Shown piece by piece: positions 1-11,640 of a stretch of 64,000 bases of DNA. The position numbers and the translations under genes were made by a program. The notes below the pieces were generated by a model, which saw nothing but the letters and a program-made list of their open reading frames with translations, did not search any database and was not told the origin of the DNA. Position 1 is the first letter of the stretch, and the number at the start of each line of letters is the position of its first letter. This DNA is from Siphonodentalium dalli (taxonomy: Eukaryota; Mollusca; Scaphopoda; Gadilida; Siphonodentaliidae): positions 27,158,987 to 27,222,986 of the forward strand of contig CP136063.1 of the NCBI GenBank assembly GCA_032622095.1, written 5' to 3'.

Positions 1-1526
1 ATTAGGTGCATGCATGCAAACGGCAGCATTCACGTGCGTGTGATCAAGGCATCGCGCTATCATTCATTCACGTTCTTGAGATCGCAAATCTGAATGCTGA
101 GATGGATGTTCAATTAATTTCAATTGAAACACATTCATAATATATATGCACACAATATTTCGAATATGTTATGGATTCATATTTCAGATGACATTCGCAG
201 TCCAATTTACCAGTCTCAGATACACATAAAAACACTCGAAAACTCATCAGAACTCCTTAAGTAATACGCATATTTACTGCACAGAAACTCGGCGTTTGGC
301 GCATCTTCATCTGTGCCGTTCGCATCTTTCTGGACCGACAGTGGTCCCTTCATATCGCGCGGATATTGAGAACGACAGGGATTTTTTAAATTCTGTCAAA
401 TCGTATGCTTCATTGACAGATTCAACTATATACCGGCATTTGTTTTGGAAGCGTGGGAGTCCAGGAAATATACTAGTGAATGGATGTTCTAGAAAATTTG
501 AGTGAGCAAAAGCAAAAACACCATTGAAAAAAATCGCCAAAAAAAAATTAATGGTCTGATCTGGGAAATCTAAATGACAACTAGTGGATAAATACCCCTG
601 CTTCGTGTGGACATACACATACGATGCTCGATGTCTGTATTACGATGAGAAACCAACATATCCCCATATCATATACGTGAAAATGACTTTCCCATATTCT
701 CGGTTTTGGCGATACCCTCGGTCTTGGCGATACCACGTACACGGGGGTGGTATAGTGTATTTTGCAATTTTAGTTTTAATTTTGTTTAATTTAAATTCAC
801 ATCTGAATAATTCTGTGTTATTTTCCCACTCCTGGTGTACATCTATGTTCGGAATCGGACATTCATGATGTAGTTTTCCATTCAAAATGGAATAAACATA
901 AATAAACACTGTTGACATTAATTGTTTTATAATCAGAATCTGAGAATCATGATTCTCATTTTGATTCTAGTAAAAAGTCTTGATTCCCTGTAGAAAGTGA
1001 AACACTAACATTTTCATTATTGCAAAAAACCTGATGGATTTTAAGGCCTGCATCAAGACATTTGTTTGTGAATAAATCAAGGTAAATGTGTTAAAATATG
1101 AACGCATTTACAAATGCGTTGCTCCAAAATCGCAAAGTAGATTCGAACATGTGGTCGCTTTTCTAAGAAATTTGTGAGTGCTCTGTACATGTACATACAT
1201 GTAAGTTACTTGACCAACTACATGTACATGAGGAGTCGAGGGACACAATCAATGAGGACGTTTGTACTAAAAAATATTTTTTTACGCAAGGAACGAACAC
1301 AAGGCCAATTTCTTAATTTATATTATGAGCCAACAAGACAGATCGTAAATCTCTGTTATATGACAATATATGTGGCCATCATAATGGTCGACAGGCATGA
1401 CGCCAACAAAAACCAATCTGTCAGGCCAATATAAAGAAGTCGCGACTTATTGCTGGTGGAACCTATTAAAGGCATCGTTCCATTTCGTTAATAACAACTT
1501 ACATGTAACATTCACCTCCACCTCTT
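1..1526. other. AT-rich non-coding DNA
   Basis: No open frame here resembles a known protein; the longest are under 105 residues and overlap on both strands. Visible items are short: a near-duplicate of GGCGATACC spaced about 19 bases apart near 708-736, a 16-bp perfect palindrome centred on ATCATGAT near 940-955, and TACATGTACATG words near 1186-1230. I see no gene, RNA or mobile element with clear ends. Confidence 0.5.
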
Positions 1527-1991
1527 TACTCTTGGGCTCCAAATAAACATGCATGCACCAGCTGCACGTTTATTATTTTTCTTGGGAAATCCCCCCCCCT
1601 GCACAGTGCTTATTTGGGTCTGCACGTTTATTAATATTTTGAAGCTATGAAAATTTAAATCAGCACAAATTCAAGATTTCTATATGATTCGGATGTAAAA
1701 ATGATGGGCTTTACTTTTGCGTGTACCCTTGAGTGCCTATAAAAGTACAGGGTGGAATAATAGTACAGGTTGGAAAATGTCGCATAACTGAATAATAGTA
1801 CAGGGCGGAATAAACGTACAGACTGGTAATATTAGTGACAGAAAATAGTTTCGATGGATAGCCAGGTCTGTGAATCTACATGTACAGTGTGCTGATCACT
1901 GTCAACAATCAAAGTTCATTTATCTATATTTACATACACCTGACATCTCTTCCGATTTCCCCATAGCGTTACAGTAGACACACCCCTTATT

Positions 1992-2064
1992 CAATGCGTT
2001 CATAAACCTATGAACGTAACGTGACGTCACTTCCAGTGTCGTTCATAGGTTTATGAACACATTG
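1992..2064. mobile_element. Short palindromic element (73-bp hairpin)
   Basis: Arms CAATG-GTTCATAAACCTATGAAC and GTTCATAGGTTTATGAAC-CATTG form a near-perfect inverted repeat of about 24 bases around a ~25-base centre containing GTGACGTCAC. No coding capacity. This is typical of a tiny MITE or foldback remnant. Each arm also contains its own dyad (TTCATA...TATGAA). Confidence 0.6.
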
Positions 2065-2600
2065 GTCCCGGAAATTACCGGGGATTGTCGGAAATTACCG
2101 ACTGCTTGAGTATCTAGTAGGTCAGGATTTGGCAAGAAATTTGTTTCGGTCTACAATCAGTGTTGTTGCTCGGTGATACTGAGTGTTGATGTTAAAAAAA
2201 ACGCGCTACTCAATATAGTTTTATCATTTTCCTTGCCGCTACAAATATTCCCCCGAACCTCACAAATATATCATTATGGTAGAACGGCGTGTTGTTGATT
2301 TCTTATCCGCAGCCGAAACTTAATTGTTAGTTTCAGATATTAATCATTCTTGAAATCAACACGTCTACATTAGTTGCTAGCTAAACAAGACATTTTGTCA
2401 TATGTGTATACTTTACTGTGAAATTGCGTTTCTTCCGTTCTCCATGAACGGATTCTCAAAATGTTTGATTTTCCAAAAAACAAGGATTCGAACTGTCTGA
2501 ACTGAACTCCATGCGTTCGTTTAAATAGATGAATAAATAGTGGGTAAGACATACAATCATAGTTCATAATGAATTTAAGTATATAAATATAAATAATAAA

Positions 2601-2735
2601 CGGCGGATTCAACGTGGTCATGGGTTTCGACCGCGTTAAAAAAATCAGCAAACTCTGCATGAACCCCTTTGGGGTTCATGCAGTTTGCTGATTTTTTCTC
2701 GCGGTCAAAACCCGATGACCGCATTGAAACCGCCG
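2601..2735. mobile_element. 135-bp near-perfect palindrome (foldback MITE)
   Basis: The segment begins CGGCGG and ends CCGCCG, and the two ~66-base halves are inverted copies: GCGGTC...GTCATGGG opposite CCCGATGAC, and AAATCAGCAAACT...GCATGAACCCC opposite GGGGTTCATGC...AGTTTGCTGATTT. The loop is only a few bases, so a single strand could form one long hairpin. It is GC-richer than its surroundings and has no coding capacity. The open frames crossing it are produced by the symmetry and are not genes. Confidence 0.7.
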
Positions 2736-3331
2736 TTCATTTCTTATATGAATAACACAATTTAAGATTGGTGAATTATTTCTTTTGGTTAATTTAATAA
2801 ACGTACAGGACCAAATAACGATCGTACAGGTGGGAATTTTACCTCGATTTAATAATCGTACATTAGGCACCCAAGAGTACATATTCAAGTATGTGGCAAA
2901 CCAAAAAAACACCACATGATACATACATGTACCTGTACTACATGTTGACTCGTATATTTGAACCGGCTATAAAAATTATATGGTTAACCACAGTTGATGT
3001 TTTGCTCAGAGTTCCCCCTGCACTATTATTTGGGTCTGTACTTTTGTTAACTTTCAATGGAATTTCACCCCCTGCACTATTATTTGGGCCTGCACTTTTA
3101 TTTGGAGCCTGAGAGTACATGTAAGTTGCATTGACATTTATTTTCACGAATTACCATGCTAAGGAACATTGCAACTGGTTTGAAGTAACATGATCGCGTT
3201 GCGTCAACACTGGAACTGCATTGATGGTAATTTTCACCATGGTCTCACTGAGGTTCTATCAGATATAAATAGTAGTATGGTTGAGGGAGATAATTATTTT
3301 GAGAATATGTGAACCTGTGTTAACATGAGCC

Positions 3332-3718
3332 TAAGGCGACACCAATTTTTAAGTCTGGTTTACGAACACCTCCTACAACTTTTTTTCCATTTCATAAAGA
3401 AAAAAAATTAACATTTTTTGTCCCAAAATATTTTACACGCATACTGATTTTCATGTGCTGTCGCATCCGGTTCTGCTTATGATCATTTACAGATCCATAT
3501 TTTCATGTATTTCATGACAAGATATGCCTTGTTTGGTTTGAACAGAATTTCATTCAAAAACATTTTTTCACAATTTTTGTAAAATTTATGTAAAATTCCA
3601 CGATTTATTTGATATAAATTGGGGGGACAATCTTTTTTATTTTTATTTTTTCCCTCAGGACTGCATCTACTTTTTTTCTCCCCACATCGTAAACCAGACT
3701 TAAAATTGGTGTCGCTTA
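3332..3718. mobile_element. 387-bp terminal-inverted-repeat element
   Basis: The left end, reading GCGACACCAAT then AAGTCTGGTTTACGA, is repeated in inverse at 3688-3718 (TCGTAAACCAGACTT then ATTGGTGTCGC). The inverted repeats are about 33 bases with one or two mismatches. The interior is very AT-rich with homopolymer runs and no frame of note. I read it as a MITE. A target duplication could not be fixed with confidence. Confidence 0.6.
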
Positions 3719-5177
3719 AATATCATCTGATCGAGTCAAAATCATTGAACCGTCACTTATGCATGCACATGTACATGTAGTCTTGATGTTGAGTCTGGCT
3801 TTCATCATTTTCATTAGTTTTACTGTTATCCACCAAAGGTTGAGGTGTTATGGTAAAACTGTTTGGCATCGTATACTGTTATCTTTCGAGTAAATATGGA
3901 GTCTCTAATTCTTTTATCAGTCACGCATCTACTCATCAAATAGTATAATCCTTAAATATTTGTAGTCTGGGTGATCTCGACTGCACAGTACATGTATAAA
4001 CATTCATCTGCAGTGTGTTTTAATTTGCTTTGCCGTGTAACAACTGTTGTCCCAAGTTTCAATGCCTTGTCCTCCTGGTATGTAAAGATTACCAATTTAC
4101 CATTGCCGTGTTTTAATTTGCAATTTTGATGATGACGCTCACTTGTTGATAATTTTCTTTGTCGTGTAACAACTGTTGTACCAAGTTTCTACGCCGCGTC
4201 CTCCTGGTATTTAGGGATTACCGGTGCCTTTAATAGTGATGCATCATTGCCAGTTAATGTACATTAGAGTGGAACTGAATTAACAATGTCACATTGACAC
4301 AGTACTCAGTTAAGACCAATAAAACAGCAAAAGTAGTATCATTGTACAGCAGGCTTATCACTATCAGTATCAGTACTTACTACATGTACAGACCCCCTTA
4401 CTTAGTTACTATCGTGGATCAAACTTCTCAATTCTTTTTCTTCTGGACAGGTGCATGAGCAGACCACTGGCACTACATCATGCTTGTACCAGTACCACAA
4501 ATTCAATTTTGCGTATTGTCGTAGCGAGACAATATTCTGGTTATGGGCAGATGCCCAGGTATCTGAGATACTGTTCAATACTATAGTTGATCCGTTTCGT
4601 TATCGTACCTTAATTCTTACTGTTCCGGGAATTGAAATAATTTTTGTCACATGAAATTCAGTCTTTTTCGATATTTGCGCACATCCATGCGGAAAAATCG
4701 GCCAATCTTATATATAAGTCCACAGTTTATCCGTTTGTGGCCAATACACCATTTCCTTCTGTCAATCCGCGTTGATTCGCGACAAAATTAACTCAAAATA
4801 CCACAACGAATTCTCCGCTCTTCATTTTGAAGAACGGTAACTATTAAAAAGTTAAGATTGTAATTTGGCTGCAGAAACGAAACGAAACGAATTTTGAAAC
4901 ACAATAATTGTATTTACTAATATTTTCCTGTTGGTTTATGGTCTACTATAGCATACGCAATCATTTATTTGAAATAATAAGTATCACTTAGAGAATAATT
5001 CTTACTGATAATTAGAAATATCTTTATTTTGTATCCCTTTAATATTAAATAATGGCCTTGAAAATTGTCTGTTTGTCAGTTTAATGTTCACTAATTATAG
5101 CTAGGCTGTTAGATAAAGTATGATATTGCTTCATTTGACCGGGGCAGTGTATTGTCATACTGTCATAATATATTTCA
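3719..5177. other. AT-rich non-coding DNA with one local direct duplication
   Basis: No coding region is supported. A direct duplication of about 65 bases lies at 4028-4093 and 4150-4215; both copies share GTGTAACAACTGTTGT, CCAAGTTTC and GTCCTCCTGGTAT. The rest is AT-rich with TACATGTA words near 3768-3779. The 67-residue frame at 4451-4654 has no recognisable domain. Confidence 0.5.
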
Positions 5178-7508
5178 AGTAATAAGGTAACTAATGGTCA
5201 ATGCTGCTTGAATACATAAATGATTAATAAGGTAACAACTACCCGTCAATGATCGACGTCTTAATATAGAAAGGTTGAATAAGTTAACTAACTACACGAC
5301 AATGATACTTAGCATAGAAAGGTTAATAATTTAGCTTCTTGTCAATGATGCTTTAATATAGAAAGGGTTAATAAGGTAACTACCCGTCAATAATGCTTTA
5401 GTATAGAAATGGTTACTAAGGTAACTACATGTCAATGATGCTTTAATAAAGAAAGGGTTAATAAGATAAAGTTCTACACGTCAATGATGCTTTAATAATA
5501 GAAATGGCTAATAGGGTAACTACACGTCAATGATGTTTTAATATAGAAAGGGTTAATATGGTAATTACACGCCGATGGTGCTTTAATGTAGAAACGGTTA
5601 ATATGGTAACTACCGTCCATGATGCTTTAATATAGAACTGGCTAATATGATAACTACATGTCAATGATGCTTTATTATAGAAAGGGTTAATAATGTAACT
5701 AATCACCATTGATACTCATTATAAAAAGGGTTAATAAGGTAACTACCTGTCAATTATTACTTCAATGTAGAAAGGGTTAATAAGGTAATTACACGACAAT
5801 GGTGCTTTAATATAGAAAGGGTTAATATGGTAACTACCAGTCAATGATGCTTTCATATAGAAAGTGTTATAATATGGTAACTGCACGTCAATGATGCTTT
5901 GATACAAAAATGGTTTATAAGGTAATTACCCGTCAATGGCGCTTTAATATAGAATGGTTTATAATGTAACTACTCACCAATGATACTTAGTATAGAAAGG
6001 TTTTTTTTAATGTAACTACCTGTCAATTAATGCTTTAATATAGAAAGGGTTAATAAGGTAACTACACGCCAATGATATTTAGTATAGAAAGGGTTAGTAA
6101 GGTAACTACACGACAATGATACTTTAGTATATAGATGGTTAATTAGGCAACTACCCGTCAACGATGCTTTAATATAGAAAGGGTTAACATGGTAACTACA
6201 CGTCAATGATATTTTAATAAAGAAAGGGCTAATAAGGTAACTACATGTCAATGCTGCTTTAATACATAAATGGTTAATAAAGTAACTTCACGTCAATGAT
6301 GCTTTAATATAGTAAGGGTTAATAATGTAACTACTCACCAATGATACTTAGTATAGAACGGGTTAATAAGATAACTACCCAGCAACAATGATGCTTTAAT
6401 ATAGAAAGGGTTATACTAAGGTAACTACACGTCAATGATGCTTTAATACATAAATGGTTAATAAGGTAACTACCCGCCAATGTCGCTTTAATATAGAAAG
6501 GGTTAATAATGTAACTACCCACCAATGATACTTAGTATAGAAAGGGTTAATAAGGTAACTACCTGTCCATTAATACTTTAATATAGAAAGGGTTAATAAG
6601 GTAACTACATGTTAATGCTACTTAGTATATAAAGGGTTAATAATGTAACTACACGACAATTGTGCTTTAGTATATACAGGGTTAACAAGGCATGCAACTA
6701 CCCGTCAATGGTGCTTTAATATGGAAAGAGTTAACATGGTAACTACACGTCAATGATTCTTTAATACAGAAAGGGTTAATAAGGTAACTTCACGTCAATG
6801 ATGCTTTAATATAGAAAGGGTTAATATGGTAACTACTCACCAATGATACTTTGCATAGAACGGGTTAATAATGTAACTACACGGCAATAATGCTTTAATA
6901 TAGAATTGGTCAATATGGTAACTACACGTCAATGATGCTTTAATATAGAAAGGGTTATAATAAGGTAACTACACGTCAATGATGCTTTATACAGAAATGG
7001 TTAATAAGGTAACTACCAGTCAATGGCGCTTTAGTATAGAAAGGGTTAATAATGCAACTACTCACCAATAATATTTAGTATAGAAAGGGTTAATAAGGGA
7101 ACTACCTGTCAATTAATGCTTTAATATAGAAAGGGTTAATAAGGTCACTACATTCCAACGGTACTTAGTATATAAAGGGTTAATAAGGTAACTATATACG
7201 ACAATGATACTTTGGTATATACAGAGTTAATAAGGTAACTAGCCGGCAATGATGCTATAATATAGAAAGGGTTAACATTGTAACTACACATCACTGATAT
7301 TTTAATATAGAAAGGGTTAATAATGTAACTACACGTCAATGATGCTTTAATAAAGAAAGGGTTAATAAGGTAACTTCACATCAATGGTGCTTTAATATAG
7401 AAACGGTTAATAATGTAACTACTCACCAATGTTACTTAGGATAGAAAGGGTTAATAAGTTAACTACCTGTCAATTAATGATTTAATATAGAATGGTTAAT
7501 AAGGTAAT
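5178..7508. repeat. 45-bp minisatellite array (about 50 copies)
   Basis: The unit carries, in order, GGTTAATAAGGTAACTAC, then ACGTCAATGATGCTTTAAT, then ATAGAAAG, and recurs every ~45 bases for 2.3 kb. Units diverge moderately. A variant with ACTCACCAATGATACTTAG recurs near 5700, 5970, 6330, 6518, 6835, 7062 and 7418, suggesting loose higher-order organisation. Because 45 is a multiple of three, the reverse strand stays open for 60-75 residues in several places; those frames are array artefacts. The array ends where the next repeat family begins at about 7509. Confidence 0.9.
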
Positions 7509-7619
7509 CTATATAAACCCCTGATTTACCCGGGTGTAACCTGGGTGTGACCTGGGTGGAACCAGGGTAAAACCTATATGTACCGGGGTATACCTAGGTA
7601 AACACCAAGATTTACCATG
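7509..7619. repeat. Short CCTGGGT-type tandem and inverted repeat
   Basis: A cluster of related short words (ACCCGGGTGTAAC, CCTGGGTGTGAC, CCTGGGTGGAAC, CAGGGTAAAAC) repeats every ~12-14 bases and then continues in inverse sense (ACCGGGGTATACCTAGGTAAAC). It sits exactly between the 45-bp minisatellite and the foldback-family minisatellite and may mark the end of one of them. No gene is present. Confidence 0.5.
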
Positions 7620-8164
7620 GTACATTTTTATATGGGCACAGCCACACAAGTTACACCTGTACACCATGACCATACAGTCACTCCATATATACACAAACAA
7701 GCATATGACCATTATTTACTCTCGTTATTTACATACATTAATGCTCTAAATAATCGACTCCTTAACCACAGCAGAATTATGGGTAATGTTTCAGAATTTA
7801 GTCGGAAATATGGCTTGTTGCCATTCATCGGAGGAGAGTTTTCCGATGAATGACAACAAGCGATATTTCCGACTAAATCCAGAAAAGTTACCAATAAATC
7901 TGCGATGGTTAAGGAGTCAATTACTTAGGGCTTTACTGTAAACCACAACAATGACCATACAGCCACCTTAGGTACACATAACCATAGTCACTCTATGTAT
8001 ACCTATTCACCTCACACATGACCATACACTACTTGTATACCCATACATCTCACCATGACCACCCCATTCAAGAACATATAGTTAAACATGTTTACCTATT
8101 CACATCATTCATGATCATACAATAACTCCCTTTATACATACTCACATCATATATTACCACACGG
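7620..8164 (-). repeat. Foldback-family minisatellite, minus orientation, with embedded hairpin
   Basis: Diverged ~42-bp units built around reverse-oriented GTATAC and ATGACCATA words (for example ACCATGACCATACAGTCACT). The same family occurs in plus orientation at 34310-35470 and inside the 53330-57880 foldback element. Here it abuts the foldback arm at 8165-8845, the same order as the right half of the complete element. A ~174-bp hairpin MITE interrupts it at 7751-7924. Confidence 0.7.
7751..7924. mobile_element. ~174-bp palindromic MITE (left copy)
   Basis: The ends read GACTCCTTAACCA and TGGTTAAGGAGTC, and the arms match almost to the centre: AGTCGGAAATAT opposite ATATTTCCGACT, and TCGGAG opposite TTCCGA. 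The whole segment could fold into one long hairpin. An equivalent hairpin lies at 34553-34725 at the matching place of the opposite inverted arm, so it was probably present before the two arms separated. No coding capacity. Confidence 0.75.
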
Positions 8165-8845
8165 TAACTCTCTGGTTGCCATCTTGACCTGCACTCAGTA
8201 TCAAGTTGATCAATTGTGATCCTAATAGGCCAGAATAGCCACAGATTATGATTCATTTCAGTTCTGCCCATTTACTAAAAACAAATATATCCAGTATCCC
8301 AAAAGAGTTTCTCGGCAAAATTCCATAAGGCAACTTTAAAATTAATATATTATGCCCCATAAGGAAATGGGGCAACCAGAATAGGATATTTAGTTGTCAG
8401 TTGATTAGGTAACATGTATAATAACCAAGTGAGTCACAATTTGTTACATTTTCGGAACAGCGGAAGCCATTTTGAGTAATTTGGTTTATAAACACATTAG
8501 TGTGACACATTTAAGGTAGATCAAAACAATAAACACCTTTCATACCAAAGATAGTTACATTTTACTTGATTTTTCCCCCGATATTTGTGTCAAGTTTCTG
8601 GTAATGTCAGTGGTGACAAATTAAGTAAAACTTAACCAAGGTGCATCAGACATGTTATTGTTCAATGTTTAGAAGGCAGAATGGCAAATTTTATACATCA
8701 ACCACAACTTGCAAGCGATGGTGGGGCACTGGGACAATATCTACCATTTTCAATATTTTGGCAGCCAAATATACAGAAGAATGGAGTTATTGGGTTCCAT
8801 TTCGTCACAGGTAACAATTACCTTTCATCGTTTTTCCTAAAAGAA
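8165..8845 (-). mobile_element. Foldback-family arm (left partner, minus orientation)
   Basis: This stretch is a close reverse complement of 33635-34315. Shared words include GAGTTTCTCGGCAAAATTCC, TGCCCCATAAGGAAATGGGG, AATTTGTTACATTTTCGG and GATAGTTACATTTTACTTG. It also matches, more distantly, the arms of the complete foldback element at 53330-57880, but lacks the outermost ~650 bases with the CCGGGAG terminus. It is therefore a truncated element end. The 73-residue frame at 8681-8902 lies within it and resembles nothing known. Confidence 0.8.
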
Positions 8846-8853
8846 AAAAAAAC

Positions 8854-9550
8854 CTCTTCTGGAAGTTGCTGGAAAGATGATCAAAATTTATGGAAGTCGT
8901 AGCTTATTTAGGAACGAATTGGGGTTTGAGCAGTAACACGCTTAAAACAATCGAGAAGTTAACATGTGCCTTATACATATATGGTCAACATTCGATAAAA
9001 GTGAATTAAGCTAGGTGGGTAATGTTCCAGTTGAAGTTTGAAAATCAGCAGAAGGTAGTTGATCTTTCTGCACTTCCACAATGAAAGGAATCTTTAATTT
9101 TACACTCAAAACGAGCCCACACGATACAAAAACAGTGGAAACTTGCAACTTTTGCCAAATCAACCACTCCCGATGTAGCACTTCATGGATGGGCGGCCTA
9201 TAGGCAACATGAGTTGTTTGAACCAATCTTCCCTGAAGATGCTGCATAGAAATTATATTGACTGATACCATCACATTTGATAACATTGACAGTGATAGTG
9301 AAGATGTGATTGCATAATCCGTGGGCAGTACTGTTGCAACATATGGTATGAATTAGATCCACTAGTCTGAATGACCTTTCGAGTTGAGTAGCATATAGCA
9401 TAGCATTGAACTTGGGGTAGGGTTAAGTTTAACTTTATTTCTGGTCTGGTACACCGTGCATGATTATAGAATTTCATGTCTGGCATTATGGATGAATTTA
9501 TGCTTATTGTGGTGCATGTTTTACAACTGTGTCCATAAAACTGACAAAGT
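8854..9550 (+). repeat. Dispersed repeat A, copy 1
   Basis: This ~700-bp stretch is a diverged direct copy of 38018-38625. Shared words include TCTGGAA-TTGCTGGAAA, CATGTGCCTTATA, AATGTTCCAG, CAAATCAACCACTCCCGATG and GGTATGAATTA. It begins just beyond the left foldback arm. Its frames are broken and unrecognised, so it looks like an old decayed mobile sequence of unknown class. Confidence 0.75.
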
Positions 9551-10278
9551 CATGGGAATTTTTCAGAAATTTTTCACTTAAATTTTAATAATGAAAATTT
9601 TAGCTAATTTACCCAAAAAAATCAAATATTTAAACAGAATAAACTCTCCCATAACATAAACCTTCTCAGATACATTCTAGTTCCATGATATATGATAATA
9701 CTCTGAATTGATTAACAAAACGGAACCAAAATGGACCATTCTGACGTGGCAGGTATTTTCAGATATAAAATCAGTTTTAGGGGAGGGTTAATTTTTTGAA
9801 AATATCTCGGCTTGATGTTGTGATGTTAATATAAATGAATCAGGTATATAATGCTGAAATTTGTTATGTACCACTGAGAGCTTTATAACAAATAATGAAA
9901 ATTAATAGAAAATATTCTGGAAAACTTTTTTTAAAAAGCACTGCAAGTTATGCATTTTTTGCCATTTTTCTAAATGTTTTACAAAAATTGTTGGAGGATA
10001 TCATTTATTGCACATCATTGATGTTAAGCAACCCAGATAGAATAAATATATGATATTCAAGTATATTTTATTCGACATTTGTCTTGATTTATTGGTTTTC
10101 CTGATTATACTGAAATTTGCAGGTCAAAAAGACTAATAAGGTCAAAACAATATATTTTCCACTCGCTCCGCCCTGGATACCTCAATGTTTTGGAACCACC
10201 ATGGGGCAAGGATAATTGGAGATAGCGTCAAAATTTCTACCCTTTCGATTGATACTAACCTCATCTGGTGCCGGTCTA
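9551..10278. other. AT-rich spacer before the giant array element
   Basis: Plain AT-rich sequence with no coding region, tandem repeat or inverted ends that I can support. It separates dispersed repeat A from the left inverted arm of the 21.7-kb array element. Confidence 0.5.
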
Positions 10279-11360
10279 ATATACCTTTATTCGTGTATAT
10301 GAACAGTACTTTTCTATATACTTCTATAAAAATGTGTGTACCTATATTCGTATATCTAAATGCCATATATCTAGATATCTAAATGCCATATATCTAGATA
10401 AATGTTAAATTTGTTCAAAATAGTTATTATATACAACAATTTGTGCATACACTAAATAATTAGTCATAATTTGTATGGATCACAAATAGTTAGACTTCAT
10501 CAAACAATCTTCAATATTATGATGCCGACTATGAAAATGGAATTATACAAAATACAACTTAATTTAACTTTTTTTTATTTCAAACTCGAACAAATCTAAA
10601 AATACAATACACAATGTTTTTGAACATATATATATATATATATATTAAATATATCACACCAGATATACGAAAGCACAATAACAGCACCTAAAGTAGTTAA
10701 ATTTCAATTGAGTAAGGAATTCAGTCTAAATGAAACTGATATAAAGAAATTTTTTTTAATTATTTAAAAAAAATATTTTACTATATTTGTTCTTTAATGA
10801 ATATATGCTTGTTTTTGTTTTGGTTAAAATGAGGAAGGAATTCAATCTAATTTTTTTAAATGATGAAATTATTTTTCGAAAATGGCTATAAAAATCGAAT
10901 CAAACCCATATTCGAACTCGATCTGTATTTGGGTTGATAAACGCATGTACAAAAATTGGTTTCGATCGTATAGAAAATGTTTAGTAAAGTGAATAGACAT
11001 ACGACTGAACGGACGGACGAACGGCGAGTGGTCAATCCGGACGTCGCCACTATGTGTATGTTTTAATGGGTACACATACAAATCATACAAAATCAAGCTG
11101 AGACCATCTATAATGAAATAGAATGAACTAAAACAACCATATTTTTTATTATTATTTCCCGTGTTGTTTGTTCAATGTTATAAAGTTCCCAAATCAGAAC
11201 AGATCAGAGCATCAACAAGCCCTATGTATTATCATCTCTGGGCCATAGTAGAGATTTAAGGCATTATCCAAATACTCCAGGGGACAATTTCTCTCAACGA
11301 TTACTAGCTCAACGCCGGTATAATTATATCACCAAGGTACGTTAATTAAATGGTTGAGTA
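10279..11360 (+). repeat. Left ~1.1-kb inverted arm
   Basis: Partner of 30970-31947 in reverse complement. Landmarks shared in order are GAACAGTACTTTTC, TATATCTAAATGCCATAT, CAATATTATGATGCCGACTA, CATTCGAACTCGATCTGTA-type sequence, CTGGGCCATAGTA and GGGGACAATTTCTCTCAACG. A 23-25 bp direct duplication (ATCTAAATGCCATATATCTA) is present only on this side near 10359-10404, and a (TA)n run lies at 10626-10645. The arms are diverged by small indels, so they are not recent identical copies. The open frames here are unrecognised. Confidence 0.8.
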
Positions 11361-11640
11361 AACCAGTTCTACGTCAACGAGTAAACTTTCTACACTCAAC
11401 ATTGAAAGTGAAGTCGACCAACAGTTTCTACTCAACATGGAAAGTGAAATATCAACAGTAAACACTTTCTACTCTACGCTGAAAGTGAAAGATCAACAGT
11501 AAACACTTTCTACTCAAAATTCAAAGTGAAAGAATACAAGTAAACACTTTCTACTCAATACTGAAAGTGAAATCGATGAAGAGTAAACACTTTGTGCTCA
11601 ACATTGAAAGTGAAAGATCAATAGTAACCACTTTCTACTC

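Larger units (their letters stand above)
1527..3117. mobile_element. Non-autonomous inverted-repeat element with a related nested pair of ends
   Basis: The left end (1527-1547) and the reverse complement of the right end (3097-3117) agree at about 19 of 21 positions; both read TACTCT, then two variable bases, then GGCTCCAAATAAA. A second related end pair lies inside at 1724-1740 and 2864-2879 (TACYCTTGRGTGCC). Motifs of the type TTATTTGGNCTG and CAGGNNNAAATAA recur just inside the ends, as transposase-binding subterminal repeats often do. No transposase frame is present. The interior carries two separate hairpin elements (1992-2064 and 2601-2735). Target duplications are not clear, so family assignment is open. 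Confidence 0.5.

Noticed and set aside
8681-9486. Overlapping frames in repeat A as a hidden gene
   Set aside because: The copy at 38.0-38.6 kb does not preserve the same frames, indicating no coding constraint.
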